This document shows, in pieces, positions 24,416 through 37,363 of a stretch of 64,000 nucleotides of DNA. The position numbers and the translations under genes are program-made. Below the pieces are notes generated by a model that had not been told where the DNA came from, did no database searches, and saw only the letters and a list, made by a program, of their open reading frames with translations. Every line of letters begins with the position of its first letter. Positions within the stretch are counted from its first letter, which is position 1. Source of the stretch: Arabidopsis thaliana (lineage: Eukaryota; Streptophyta; Magnoliopsida; Brassicales; Brassicaceae); assembly GCF_000001735.4 (NCBI RefSeq), contig NC_003076.8, positions 14,201,835-14,265,834 on the forward strand. The letters run 5' to 3'.

Positions 24416-24423
24416 TATATATA
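24416..24423 (-). promoter_or_regulatory. Candidate TATA box of the cyclase gene
   Basis: TATATATA, roughly 25-35 nt upstream of the inferred leader exon. It falls in AT-rich DNA, so it is only a candidate. Confidence 0.35.
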
Positions 24424-25544
24424 CACTAATGATTGTTCTTATTACATAATATTTTAAATTTTATAGTAGATATCTTTCAAAAGAATCACCAGACTTTTCT
24501 TATATAATATTTAAACTTTTATAGATATTTTATATAAGAAAAGCGACAATAACAGGTCTAATTCTTTAAATAGCTATTATTCAAGATACGTAAACAAATC
24601 CTTACCAAAAATAAGAAAAAAATAAAAAATATTAGGAAAAACCCTTACCGCCAAAAAGAGAAAAAAATAAAACGATTTGAATATCTCCTCTCTGCTGTCT
24701 ATTAACATGAGACTGTCTAGCAATCTTTATCGGCACCGTGAGAGGGCTCTTCGATTAATGGTGTGCTTCATGCGTTTTGATCTCATTTTCTTCTATGTTT
24801 CGTTTTCGAATATGAATTTGTTCGAGGCTCACCAATGATTTTTTCTGCCTTCAACCGATAGATCCACTGCTACCCATAATCGTTTTTACTGTTGGTACCA
24901 TAGTAATTAGGGTATTTTTTAAGCTTCCTCCACTAAAAAACCATACATATCTGGCCGAGATATGATGTGTCTCGACTCTTTCAAACCGGACCTAGTCTGA
25001 TTTAATATCTCCATCATCAGTTCACACCACATTTGGCGATTTCAACCTCTTCTACTAAGATTCTTTCTTGCCGTTTTCAAATTGCTTAAAATCTCGAATT
25101 TTCAAGTCTCCAAAAAATAAGCGAATAAAAGACCTGACGTTCGGATTTGATGGCATCTGTTTCCCATAGATGCTAAACCAATTTTTGACCATGACCATGA
25201 AAAACACCCGGACAAATAAAGAACAAAGAAGCAAACTAATAATATTAGTAGTTTTGTTATGTTTTCCGGGTTAGGGATTTCTCCCTTTTATTTTTTTCTG
25301 TGCTTTGAAAATTTGGTTTTTGTATCACATTTGCTCGGAGTCTCGGACAGTCATTTTTCTCGTTTATTGGACTTTTGGTTTAAGTAAATCTTATTCTCCC
25401 GTCAACAACTTTATATTAATTGAGAGGCTTCATAAGTCATTATGGGGGAACAAATATAATACTGGTAGACACGGACATTATTTGCTAACGTATCCGTTTT
25501 TATATTAGCATTACGAGAAGCAAAAGAAAAATACGAGAATGTTT

Positions 25545-25810
25545 TCTTACACTTCTCTTCTTATTGCGTACGTCATAAATGCCGGCCACTCTATTGGTAT
25601 AGATGCAATGTTCACCGGATCAGAGCTGTCCGTGATGAAAGCAACTTCAGTCTCAAGTTCAGCAATTAAGCATCGATATCTTATCGTTCACACTAATGCT
25701 TTTAATTTGATATGTAAACGAGAGAGCCTCCAGCAAAGATTATAAGCTACCATGGGTTGTGCCTCATTGTTGATGTTCGCACAATACCATCCTAAACCTG
25801 AATAAGGATG
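25545..25810 (-). pseudogene. RNase H-like (LINE C-terminal type) remnant
   Basis: Translating the minus strand gives GLGWYCANINNEAQ and, after a gap with stops, ELETEVAFITDSSDPVNIAS and EWPAF. This pattern (GxGW at the start, then an acidic D-S segment and EWPxF) is that of the RNase H-like domain found at the end of plant LINE ORF2 and in free-standing copies. No intact frame. Confidence 0.4.
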
Positions 25811-28245
25811 ATGTTCTTTTTTTTTTCTTTTTTTTTAATGTAATATCAAATTATATTTAAAAGAAAAATATATATGGTTTTACAACTTGTGCTTCGGAGA
25901 TAGAGAAGAAGATCAAAAAACTTTGGAAAATTTCAGCAAATGTTTAAACAAAATTTCAGAAGATCAACTTGTGCTTCGGATGTTCTTTTCATGAACCATC
26001 AATAAATCAACGATAACTTTTGAAGTCACTCCTCTCGAGAGATAGTGCAGTAGTATCATGAGGCTCCTAGATAACATCTACTTGTGCCAAGCTCCATGCA
26101 GGCTCCATGTTTGAGGTTCACCTTCCGAAGGATTCCACGTGGATCCAAATTGTCAAAAATCTTATCATTTTGAGATTTCTAATTTAAATATACCAGAGAA
26201 TCGAAGGAAAATTCTGAATTTTATCTATTTTAGTAATCGGCAGACTAAGTAATAATGTATTTAAACCTATGCAAACTCTTTGACTTTGTTCTCCAAAGGA
26301 TTTAAACCTTTGCCTGATTTGTCTCTGGAAGAAAGTCTCAATCTTTGCCGGCTTTGCACAGTTTCTGTTTTAGTTCCAATAATGTATCTCCAGTGAAGAC
26401 AAAAAAAAAAAACAAATACATAAAAAAAAATTAGATTAATAAAATATAACATGCAAACGTCACCTATTAGCTGTGCCTGTGTCATAGACATCAATCTTGT
26501 ACATATAATATTTTTCGTTTTATTATAGAGATTTACTTGAAGTCTTTGTGCAAATTATTGACTAGATGTATTTTGTGTGTGTATAATTGTTGATTGAGTA
26601 GCGTCCAGTTTATAATAATAAATAACCTTTTGATTCAATTGATTCCCTTGACTAGTCTACCAGTCTACCTAGAGTAAAGCATACATAAGAGGATTCATTC
26701 GAATGAAAATTATTTGATTTTTTAAAAAAGGTATAAGCAGAAGGTGTGAAACCATTTTGAAAATGACAATTCGAATTAGTAAAAAAGTGGCAAAATGAAT
26801 AAGAAAATTCGAGTTTTCTTTTTTTTACAACCATGATCATGCATTTTGAATCTAAATGTGAGAAGATTAGATTCGGTTAAGTCTAATAAAAATATAGTTG
26901 TAGACAATCAAACCAAGAATCAACCAAGCATTTTGACACTCGAGCCACAAGATCAACACATGGATTTTCCGATTTTTCATGGTGACACAAGCAACATATT
27001 AATATTAATAAGAGCATTGAATTCAGGGCTAAGCTTGGTTATATAAAGATGATAAATCATTGTCCCTAGTGGAAATGCAACGGAAGCAAAAAAGCATCTA
27101 GACTTAATCCTAAAATGCAAAGAAGAGATAAAGTTTCTATGCTTGTTTTTGTTTTTGGAAAGTTGTCAAATCTTTTTCTTTTGAAGAACTTCTATGCAAA
27201 TAAACTATACATATTGCAAGGCTCGAAACAATAAAATTAGACACAAATAAAAGCGGTTAAAAACACGGTGAGAAAAGCGTTTAGAGGGTAAAACGTAAAA
27301 CAACTAATTAACATGTACATTGCCCGGTCGTTAAGACATATAGGTGAACTATGTGATCGGCCGTTCGTTGAACAAGGTCGTTGCGGACTTGTCTTGAGGA
27401 ATACTACAATATTAGACATTTAGACCCAAATGTATTCTGAGAATGTTGTGGAGAAGTTGACTGTTATGCAAGTTTATATTTTTTCAAGCATATCAGAACT
27501 AGTATTACTATCCTGAATTTTCATGAGATATTGTTCTTTTGATCGAGGCTCATACGAACGTGGCACTATTTTTCTTATTTAAACAAAATCGTTTTTTCTT
27601 CAAAAGCTTAATTTATTTTGCTGTTTGTTTACTCTGTTTGCTTCTTTCTGTTTTTGTTTTAACATGAAACAAAGAATTAAGGGTGAATGAAATATCTATA
27701 CCTATAAGAGCAAATAATTAAGGATCTATATATCATTTCGTTATTTAGGTGTAAATTTTCTTGCAAATTAAATATGACATAATTGTCCCTATACGAATAG
27801 AGAATCGGTAGGCTCTTTCCGCTAGATATATTGTCCGTATAAGAAAGAGACACAAAGCATTTAAGTCTCAGGTGTGTACCTATATATATATCTCCTTATC
27901 ATTTTTCAAAAAAAAAAACAGTCGATAACAAAACTTTTACTATGGCTTTTAAAACAGGAAAGAAGATGTTGCTCATAACTTTGGATTATCGATAATTTTG
28001 AGAATATCATGATAATATACGAAATAGCAGGATAAAGAAATATTTACATATTATATTTGTTGATGGTGTACGAAGAAACTAGAGTCGATAAAGTAGGTGT
28101 TATTCGATAAAAAAGAAAAATGACTGCTAATCATACAATTAATGTGTTGCAGGGCGGCAAGTAAGCGACGAGGGAAAAGTTTTTTTGACGGCGGAAGATG
28201 GAAGGAGGGGACTTTTTTTTTGGACTAGGAGGGTTTAAACAAATG

Positions 28246-28730
28246 GTTTCACTTTTGTTATGAATTAGAGTTATCACCTAATACAAATGGTACGTACGTT
28301 AACCTTTTGTTAACGGCTAATATCTGTTTACATATAGTGATAATACCTTCATAAGTTTTGCATCAAAGTTACCACTTAATACAAACTGGTATGTTAATAC
28401 TTAGGTTATCGGCTAATATCATAAGTTCTTAGTGATTTCAGATAGTTTCACTTTTGTTATGAATTAGAGTTAGCACCTAATACAAATGTTATGTTAACCT
28501 TTTGTTAATAGCTAATATCTGTTTACATATAGTGATAATACCCTTAGAGGTATTAAAAATTTAAATTCATAAGTTTTGTATACGAGTTACCACCTAATAC
28601 AAACTGGTATGTTAATACTTGGATTACCGGCTAATATCATAAGTTCATGGTGATTTCAGATAGTTTCACTTTTGTTATGAAATAGCGTTAGCATCTAATA
28701 AATATTACGTTAACCTTTATCTCTTGTATT
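28246..28730. repeat. Tandem repeat, about 200-bp unit, 2.3 copies
   Basis: Units begin GTTTCACTTTTGTTATGAA at about 28246, 28445 and 28662, so the period is about 199 and 217 bp. The second unit carries an extra AGAGGTATTAAAAATTTAAA. Inside each unit are two related half-units containing ACCTAATACAAA...GTTAA...GGCTAATATC. No coding capacity. Confidence 0.75.
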
Positions 28731-30124
28731 GTGTTTTAATAAAGAAAAAAAGAGATACAATTCTCCATATAAAAAGAGAAATGATGATGACGATTGGTTT
28801 CCCCAAAAATTAATAAATAAATAACAAAAAAATACAAAAAACCACATGCGAAGAATAATAATGATCTAACACTATATATTTCATACAGTATAAAAAGATA
28901 TTTCTGATATATAAAAGTACATGCGCAATTTCCACATACACAATATTAGTTAAACAGTGGCTTTTTTGGACACTTAAATAACGACTCTTTCGAATATAGA
29001 TTCTGCAATTTCCCAAGAATTAAAGGAAACGAAAAACTTTAGCGTTATCAAGGTGAGTCTTTTACCGTAAAAGTAAAACCAGAAAATGATTATGTGCAAT
29101 GATTCCGCTATTCAGCTGTTATTTTGACACACCGACTATATATATTATTGAACATTTTTAACAAAATAAAAAAACTAAAAAAAAATAATATCAATAAATT
29201 TAAAATAAATAAAAGTTTGTCAACGTTAGTTATAGTGTGAACTGTAGATTTCGTTTTAAGTATATTCTACCAGCCATGGCCAGTGAACGGTATCATGAAA
29301 TGTGTGTAAAGCAGTTGACCGAAATATACTCTGATTGATATAGTATAACTACTTCGTGAATTACGTGTTTCATTTAATATAGTTATTGGTTTGTGACTTT
29401 GTGTGTTTATATGGAGTTACATGGATTTAAAATTAATGAAGATTCTATTGTTATTCTAATAAGTTTTTGAAAGCTTTATAAGATTTAGTGTTATTAGTTT
29501 ACATATTAGTAAAAAACAATCTAAACATTTTACAAGTTTACCTTTATTGGATTAATTAATGATTTTATAAAACCAATGATGTTATTACAATAAAATACTT
29601 TTTTTATCCTATTAAAATATTGTGTTATTGGTTTATTGATTCTATATTTTATTCTTCACAAAATATGATTATCAAAGTATGAGACTATCATATAAGATTC
29701 TCAAAAAACATTTCTTTCATAGAACATAAAAGTAATATTTTTAAGTTGGGATCATGTTTCAATACGCAAACTAGTGATATGATTAATGATTTGCTAGTCA
29801 TTTTCTCTAAAAAAATATTAAATTAATGACATCTTAACATATAAATTTTCAAAGTTCACTTAAGTTAGACCCAATTTTACGTAGTAAATGAAAAGTTAGA
29901 GATTTAATTTGCAACGCAAAATATGAAAAAATAAATGGTCATTTTCCTCTTTTTATTCTTATATAAAATATTTGGCATCAAACAAAAGATTAGTAAATAG
30001 TTAATATAATAAAAATCGTATGCAATTTTAAAATGACTCTACAAAAGTATTTTTATATTTTAGTTATAACATCTAACAATTTAGAATAATATGCAAAACG
30101 TTTTGACAATTTTACGAAAAACTC

Positions 30125-30300
30125 TTTCTAAGGGCTTGATTGATTCTCCCTCTGCCACCCGCAAACGGGATGTAGCGGTTGTTAGCGATTGGCATCAATC
30201 ATACAAACTGCTAGATACCGCTTTGGACCGCTCGAAATCGCCAGATTTCAAAAGCTCCTTCCCGCAAATGTTTGCGGTTGCGGGCGGTAGCGGTTAGATT
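30125..30300. repeat. GC-rich island, probable DNA-transposon fragment
   Basis: About 170 bp of clearly higher GC than the surroundings. CCACCCGCAAACGGG with TAGCGGTT near one end (30156-30180) and GCGGTTGCGGGCGGTAGCGG near the other (30273-30295) form an imperfect inverted arrangement. It resembles a degraded MITE-like element; I see no target duplication. Confidence 0.35.
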
Positions 30301-31426
30301 AAAAAAAAATTAAGATAATTTTTTTGTTAGATTAATTAAAATAATTCTAGCTTCCACCCAAACTCTAGTCACTATGATTAAAATAATCTAATCTTTTATA
30401 TATCTTATTTTTATTAGAAAACCTTAATCAATATATTGTAACCCTATTCTCTCAATTATGACATCCCTCAAATTTATGGCATCTCCCCAAACTGATGAAA
30501 ATCAAAATCAAGAATCAAACGTAAGTATCATCTATCCTTTTATCGATTCATTAGCTAGTGTAATTATTTGAGTATTTCATGGCATCGTTGTTTTTTTTTT
30601 TTGTATTCTTTTGAGTTTTTTTATTGAATACATGTTTTGATTTTTTTTCTCAAATTAGAAAATCATTTGGGCACACGGGATGATATATTGTACTTTTATT
30701 TTTTATCAATTTTTGAGATGATATATTGTATTTTTATTTGGTCAGAAAATCAGTTTTCTAATATTATCAATTTATTATAATAATATATTGTATTTTTGTT
30801 TCTTTTAATAATAATATATTATATTTAATATATAATTTTAAAATCATCAAAACTCTACTTAAAACTTAAAAGTGATTATAAAGATCCAACAATACATCTT
30901 TACCTATGTGTGAATTACATGTTTAGTTTAGAGTTTTGTGCAAATAAACCCTCAAAAAATTGCCAAACTTTATAATTTTATCCTCAACTTTCAAAATATG
31001 CAGAATAATCCAATAAAGTCAAAAAAAAAGAAAAAAAAAATATAGCTTATAAATTATAAACGTTTTCACTTTTCACAGTTACATACATTTGTTTTTTTAA
31101 ATTATAAATGTAGAGTTTGACTCTTGGTCTTGGGTGCGACTAATGTCTTAACACTGTCTTCTAAATTTTTTTTTACCATTTTGTCTAATTTCAATAATTT
31201 GAAGAAGGACCTCTCATACTAAAATTGATAACATCCTAGTGGAATCTAATTTCCATCTGACGGTAAAAAATGCTAGATACCGAATGGTCATGGCTGCTTC
31301 TTGGCATTAGTGATTCATTGTTTGTGCAAATATTTTATAAAGCCAACAATAGTATGTAAAATAGCCTCACAGCAAAATCTAATTTGCTTTGGCTGTGGAG
31401 AAAGAGAGAGAGAGTCTTAATACGTC

Positions 31427-33295
31427 TCATGGCTGATTCTTGGAGTGTCTCTCAGTAAAGTTCTTTAGCCTGGAAAACCCTTCTATGAGAAGCTCAAGCT
31501 CAACTGCAAAGGTGATACGTAGCCAGTTCTTAAGCCCAACAGCTTGACCTACAAGAAACTCATCCATTATCTGTTATTTTAACGACCCCTAGCTGTCAAC
31601 TTGTTAACAAAACTATATAATATTACCTGGTAGGATGATCATAGATTCCTCTTTAGCCAGCTTGGAGCAGAAGTCCAAATCATCACTGATATCTTCGAGT
31701 AGTGAAAAGTTTAACTTCACCTGCACCAACAAATGGATTAGCCTCTGAGCTTGAGCTTGAGGTTAACCAATGAGTAATCTGGTTCATGTCGATTCATTAC
31801 CATCGTGAACATTGAGCCCTCGGGTTTGCAGGGGCAAGTGATGCAAGGAATCTTCATAAGCTCCTCATAACAAATCTCTGCACATTTTTTCACCATTTCA
31901 AGTTTTGATGAGAAGAACTCTTCCTTTGTATTCCCAATGATATCAGGCATTGCTCCCTGCCTCGGACAAAACAAAACCAAAATCATTTTTCTTGAAAAAC
32001 TCCAGCCGTGATTCAACACCAATGCATACCTGAATAAACGTTGCAGGATCCGTCGACATGTTGACAACATTGATAAGAGTCTGAACAAACTAATAGACAA
32101 AAAGAAACAGAGATTGATCACAAATACATTCTTGACAAGATATTAATCAACTAAACAAAATGTAACTACTAACCCCAGAATCTTTCATGATGCCATGAGG
32201 GTCAAGAGTCACCATCCAACCAAGTCTCCATCCAGGAACAAACCATCTTTTAGATATAGCACCTAAGACAATAACAGGCACTAGCTCTGCAAACTCTGCC
32301 ATGGACACAAATGGTTTATCCCCAAAGGCAAAATGGTCATAGACTTCGTCTGCGATCACAAGTATACCAAGCTTGCAAGCCGTCTCTGCAATCTTCATCC
32401 ACCATATAAAGAAGACAAATCCATAACAAAGCCATTTCCACTATATCAAATGAATGATTAATAAGAAGCAAGTGTACACCTTTTGAAGATGTTGGCGAGA
32501 GAAAACATTCCCACATGGATTGCAAGGGTTGATAACAAGTATAGCAACGGTTTTGTCATCCGCAAGAGCTTCAACTCCATCTAGATCAACATCCCAACCA
32601 TTTTCCGGTAGGAGGTCGAAATAACGAACCTCGAGTTGGCAAAAAGCCGCTCGGGAATCGTACATCGGGTAAGTAGGCCTAGGTAGCAGAATGTTAGCTC
32701 CAGGAATTGCGAGAGCGGATATCAAAATCTCAATGGCTTGCACACAACCAGCTGTGATATGAACATCATTTGGTGATATCTGGTAAGAGAGATCACTAGA
32801 GAGGTACTCTGCAACAGCCCTATTGAGGTAGAGAAACAGAACCAACCAAATCATCAATCCTTTCTCAAAAAGCCAATGTGATCCAAAGTATACACTAATC
32901 AAAGATTTTAACCAATTCAACGTTTCAGATTATTGTCTTTGAGTAATCAAGAAGCAAGAACAGAGACCCTTAGAGATACCAAAAGAAAACAAAAAAAAAA
33001 CGAAGAAGAAGAAGTAATCTTACTTCCTAGCGACAGGAACACCGGAAGAAGAAGAGTAGTTGTTAAACTTGGTCGAACGGACAGCATCACAGATGGCTTC
33101 AACAGCGGCTTGATCGGTACGAAAGCTCGGGAACGGAGAAGGATCGCCGTGACCTAGTGGGATGACGGGTCTTACATCACCACCGTCGAGACAATTGATT
33201 AAGGTGTTAAGGTAATCACGAATGGTAAGTGAGTTAGATCGTTCGACGACCTCGTTAGCTCCGAAGTTCCATCGCTTGGCTCCGTTTTCTCCCAT
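31427..33295 (-). CDS. Tyrosine aminotransferase-like (class I/II, PLP-dependent)
   Basis: Seven exons: 33295-33024, 32819-32480, 32392-32174, 32089-32030, 31956-31801, 31720-31627, 31548-31427. They sum to 1263 nt, 420 aa. Start [12 protein letters not shown]. The core fold motifs of subfamily I aminotransferases are present: [20 protein letters not shown], the PLP-lysine segment [17 protein letters not shown] (Lys of SKRW), and the C-terminal arginine in [11 protein letters not shown]-type enzymes swap the amino group of tyrosine (and some other amino acids) with 2-oxoglutarate, giving 4-hydroxyphenylpyruvate for tocopherol and plastoquinone synthesis or tyrosine breakdown. No transit peptide is obvious, so cytosolic. 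By position this is At5g36160 (recalled). Exact substrate preference cannot be read from sequence. Confidence 0.92.
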
Positions 33296-34248
33296 TTTTT
33301 TTTTTTTAAGAAGAGACGTGACAAAATGTGACACCGACGATTTTGGTTATGAATGGTTTGTGAATGGGACTGGTGTGGTTGTCGTTGGTAAACTATTTCA
33401 TTTATTTTGGTATGAGAGAAAACGCCAAATTTTGTCATTTAATTTAAGATATGTCTTACTCACTGATTTTGGAGTTTAGGGTATCTTTGTTTTTTTCTCT
33501 TTTTTATTTTATTTTTGACTACATGCAAGTATGCAACACTATCTACAATTCTACATAAATATAATTTTTTTTAAAAAGTTAGGGTTACGCATAAATCGTT
33601 TCATAATAGTATTAGAGTGACAGCTCCCTCTTGGAACATTACAAAGGAGAATAGAGAAGAGAGAAGAGAAGATCCAAATCAGACAAGAAGAAGAAGATCC
33701 AAAGCTTCTCAAAACGATGTCATCCCATGTGACAAAATGAGAATGGGCCAAACTGAAGTATAAGGCCCAACAAAGAAGCAAATCCATTTAGCCCACAGCT
33801 CCAACGGTCACCAGCAAATGAAGACAAAACCAAGACATGATCAGCTCAACAAAAGCAAAAGATAAAGAGTGTGAGCTCTAATAGTACGGACTCGATGGTT
33901 TTGAAGAATAGATTTGGTCATTTGGAGCTATTGAATTATTTGTTCACTAAAGTATAAGTCTCCATGAAGCACAACTTCGATGAAAATCAAGTACCCATTG
34001 TTACGGAAGATATCGAAGTTTTATTACCCTCAATGGTTTTTAATATGGTTTGGTAGGGCTTATGGTTAGTTTTATGTTTCGTTTTGTTTAAAACAAAATG
34101 CGGTTTTATTTAGATACAAACAGACTTGACTCACAATCCCACATTGACTGTTGGAATTCAAGATTATGCTATAAAATTGAACAGTCTAGTAGGAGATGAT
34201 TTCTATCTAAGTAGAGAAATATAAAGGAACAAGCCTATCCTCAGCATT

Positions 34249-36140
34249 CTAATTGGTTACAGCAGAAGCCATGGCTAAGGTGTACTTATGCTTAAGGTAA
34301 GCTTTGATGAAAGGGTCCAAGTCACCATCCATTACAGATGTGATATCAGAAGTTTCATGACCTGTTCGGACATCCTTAACGAGTTTGTACGGATGAAACA
34401 CGTAGTTCCTGATCTGCTGTCCCCATTCAGCTTTCACTGCATCTCCTCTTATTTCCTTGATTTCAGTAGCACGTTGCTCCTCCGCAATCACCATCAGTTT
34501 CGCTTTTAGTCTGATCAGAGCTCTCGTCTTGTTCGCCAGTTGACTTCTCTCCTCTGCAACATCCAACGCGATCTTAATCAACTACCATAGTCAGTTCTGA
34601 TGCATTGATAACACGATCTTACGGGACATTCAGGTTGTAACATTAGTGGGGAGGAAATACAAACCTGTGCAACGAACAGCAACACCAGTAGGGATATGAG
34701 TAATCCGTACAGCAGTTTCAACCTTGTTAACATTCTGTCCTCCTTTCCCACCTGCCCTCGTGAAACTAATGTCAAGGTCCTCTTCTGGTATTTCGATTCC
34801 CACCGCTTCCTCAGGCAAAAGCGGCATCACTTCCACACCAGAAAAGCTTGTCTGCATGCAATACCAATATAAATCCATAGCACACAACCACATATGCTTT
34901 TTGAGCTCATAGACCTTATTTTTACCTGGCGAAGACCTTTCGAATTGAAAGGCGATTGTCGGACAATCCTATGAGTTCCTTTCTCCCCTGAAATGTAACC
35001 ATATGCATAACGCCCTTCAATTTCAAGAGTCGCTGACTTAATCCCTGCCTCTTCTCCATTAGACATTTCAACAACTTTCGTCTTGTACCGCTGCTTCTCT
35101 CCCCATCTCATATACATCCTAAGCAACATATCAGCCCAATCCTGCACTGAAAGTTATCATTGTTTTAAAAGAACCTCAATTCACATCACAAACACACACA
35201 AACCTCTAAGAGAGTATAATAATAACCTGTGCATCTGTTCCTCCAGCTCCAGCTGTAATGTAAACAACAGCACCTTCTTTGTCATAAGGTCCTGATAAAA
35301 GCTGAGTAAGCTCAAATTTATCTAAAGATTTATTCAACTCTTTAATGATTCCCATGGCTTCTTCAAGTAAACTAACATCAGTAGAGTCCATCTCTTCTGT
35401 TAGTTTAACAATCGTTTCGGCATCTTCAACCTATACCTCAAGCAACAACACATTATCTCAAAGCCTCAACATCATAAACATATAAACCTTAGATATGTAA
35501 CAATACCATCGTTTTGAACTCAGAGAGTAACCGCATACGATCTTTAAGATCATTTAAAGACGATAAAGTTTCTTGAGCTTTAGTACGATCATCCCAAAAC
35601 GATGTATCAGTAGCTTTTGATTCCAGATTTGTAATCTCTTGTTCTAGTTGTTGTAAATTAGCAGAAGCTCTAATCTCTTCAACACGAGCTGATGCTATTT
35701 CTACATCTTTTCTCAATGTATAAAAATCTAATCACCAATGAAACAAAAGAAATCAAAACCCTAAGAATTCAGATTCACTGGGAAATATGTTGATAGATCA
35801 ATGGTGATAAGAAGGTACCTTGCATCAGCCACTCACTGGTTTCGTTTTCGTTGGATACACTCAAGTTACTCTCCTGTGCAGCGAATACTACTGAAACGAA
35901 ATTCGGAAGAAATTGGTTTACACAAATTTGAAATCTAAAATTGAAGTTGGAGCGAGAGGGAGAGAAGAACTTACTGGGCGAATTAAAACGAGAGGACGAA
36001 GAGAAATTGGGAAGAGAAAGCGGGAGTGAGAGACGGAGAAGAGGGAGGTTTGTTGGTCGAAGAAGCAGAAGTTTAGGTTTTCCGGCGATTGCGAAACTCC
36101 GACCGGCGAGGGGTCCGAGAACGGTGAGCTCCATGGACAT
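34249..36140 (-). CDS. HCF109: Plastid peptide chain release factor 2 (PrfB/HCF109)
   Basis: Seven exons: 36140-35975, 35890-35819, 35727-35507, 35430-35227, 35141-34926, 34851-34665, 34553-34249. Total 1371 nt, 456 aa. The first 80 or so residues are Ser/Leu/Arg-rich and poor in acids, a chloroplast transit peptide. Then come the RF coiled-coil domain, the SPF tripeptide (RQSPFNSKG) that reads UGA/UAA, and the universal [13 protein letters not shown] with GGQ, which enters the peptidyl transferase centre. HCF109 terminates plastid translation at UGA and affects stability of UGA-ending plastid mRNAs. There is no programmed frameshift as in E. coli prfB; the frame is continuous. ATG 36140 (MSMEL) is the first in-frame ATG. 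Its 5' end faces SCPL1 across a divergent spacer holding a long inverted repeat. Confidence 0.95.
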
Positions 36141-36424
36141 GTTTCTGCTCAAAGCTTTTCTTCAGATTTCTGACCTTTGCCAAGTTATCCATACAAAGCT
36201 AGCAGCCACGTCATCAGTTTTAAGTATAAAAGTTAAATTGTGGAATATATTTAAAAATTGGGTTTTTAATGGATTAAAGAAAAGAGATTGACGAAGATAG
36301 TAATGAAAAAAATAATTTTTCAAAAAGTAGTATATCTTTTAAAAAATTCCACAAATAGTACTACAAGTTTTTATTAAATACTAAATATAAATAATTAATT
36401 TAATTAAATAAACAAAAAAAATAT

Positions 36425-36905
36425 TTTTCGTCAAAACTTTTTTAAAAAAGTTTCCACCAAAACATTTCCCATCAAAAATATTCTTTTTTTTTTTTGGTCA
36501 AAACCCACCAAAAATATTCATAAATATTTTTTCACCAAAAAATATACATCAAATTTTTACAAAATTCGAGAATGATTTGACAGAATTCAGGAAGAATTTC
36601 GGAAAAAAAATTACGTGAAACCCTTCCTGAATTTAGTGAAATCCTTCCTAAATTTCAGAAAATGATTATTTGAATGATTCGCCAAAATTCATAAAAAAAA
36701 ATCTACAAATTTCAGGGAAGGGTTTCATGAAATTCAGGAAGGATTACAGACAAAAAAAAATTCTAAATTTCGTGAAACCTTCCTGAATTGCTTAAAATCA
36801 TTCCTAAATTTTGTAAAACCTTTCTTGAATTTCTTTTTTTTGGTGGAAAAATTTTGACGAAATTGTTTTTGGCGGAAAAATATTGTCGGAATTTTTTTTG
36901 AATTT
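36425..36905. repeat. Degenerate long inverted repeat (foldback/MITE-like)
   Basis: The left half (CGTCAAAAC... TTTTTACAAAATTC... AGAATGATTTGACAGAATTC) pairs with the right half read in reverse (TTCGTCAAAATTTTTCC... TTTTACAAAATTTAGGAATG...). The centre repeats TTCCTGAATTT-type and TTTCAGGAAGG-type words in both orientations, including CCCTTCCTGAATTTAGTGAA. No coding capacity. It lies between the divergent HCF109 and SCPL1 genes, so transcripts across it could fold into imperfect double-stranded RNA. Confidence 0.6.
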
Positions 36906-37363
36906 TTTCTTTAAGGATTTTTTTATTAAAATTAGATTAAAATTTAATATGTTTTTTTACACAAGATTTGGGTTACTCTAGTTTTACAGTTTGATTGAGA
37001 GTTATTTGAGTTATTCTTGTTAGGTTTTGAGTCAATCTGATATAATTTAGATAAAATAATTAAGCAAATCTCTTGAAACCATACGAGTCCAAAACAAATC
37101 AAATTATTGGATTGGTTAGTTGGTCTTTTTTTGTGTGGACTTTTTTGTTTTTTGCTGCTTTAAAAATTGATCCAGATCATTGAAGATACTCTGGTTGCGT
37201 TTTGAATCAAATACAATTATAGAGCAAAAGATTAATAGTATATAATTATTTTTCTATGATCGCAAAATGCGATGACGATTATTTAGTAATTTTGTAGTCC
37301 GTTTCTAATAGTTATATAGAGTTGAGCCTTAAAGACATTGCTAATCAGAATCTGAAATACGAA

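Larger units (their letters stand above)
24424..31426. other. Gene-poor 7-kb stretch with transposon scraps and repeats
   Basis: No intact gene is seen. Separate entries cover an RNase H-like remnant (25545-25810), a tandem repeat (28246-28730) and a GC-rich island (30125-30300). A short plus-strand ORF at 26846-27046 contains DFPIFHGDTSN, weakly like retroelement gag. The motif at 29268-29340 recurs at 14696 and 16681. The last part (31250-31426) should include the 3' UTR of the aminotransferase gene. Confidence 0.5.
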
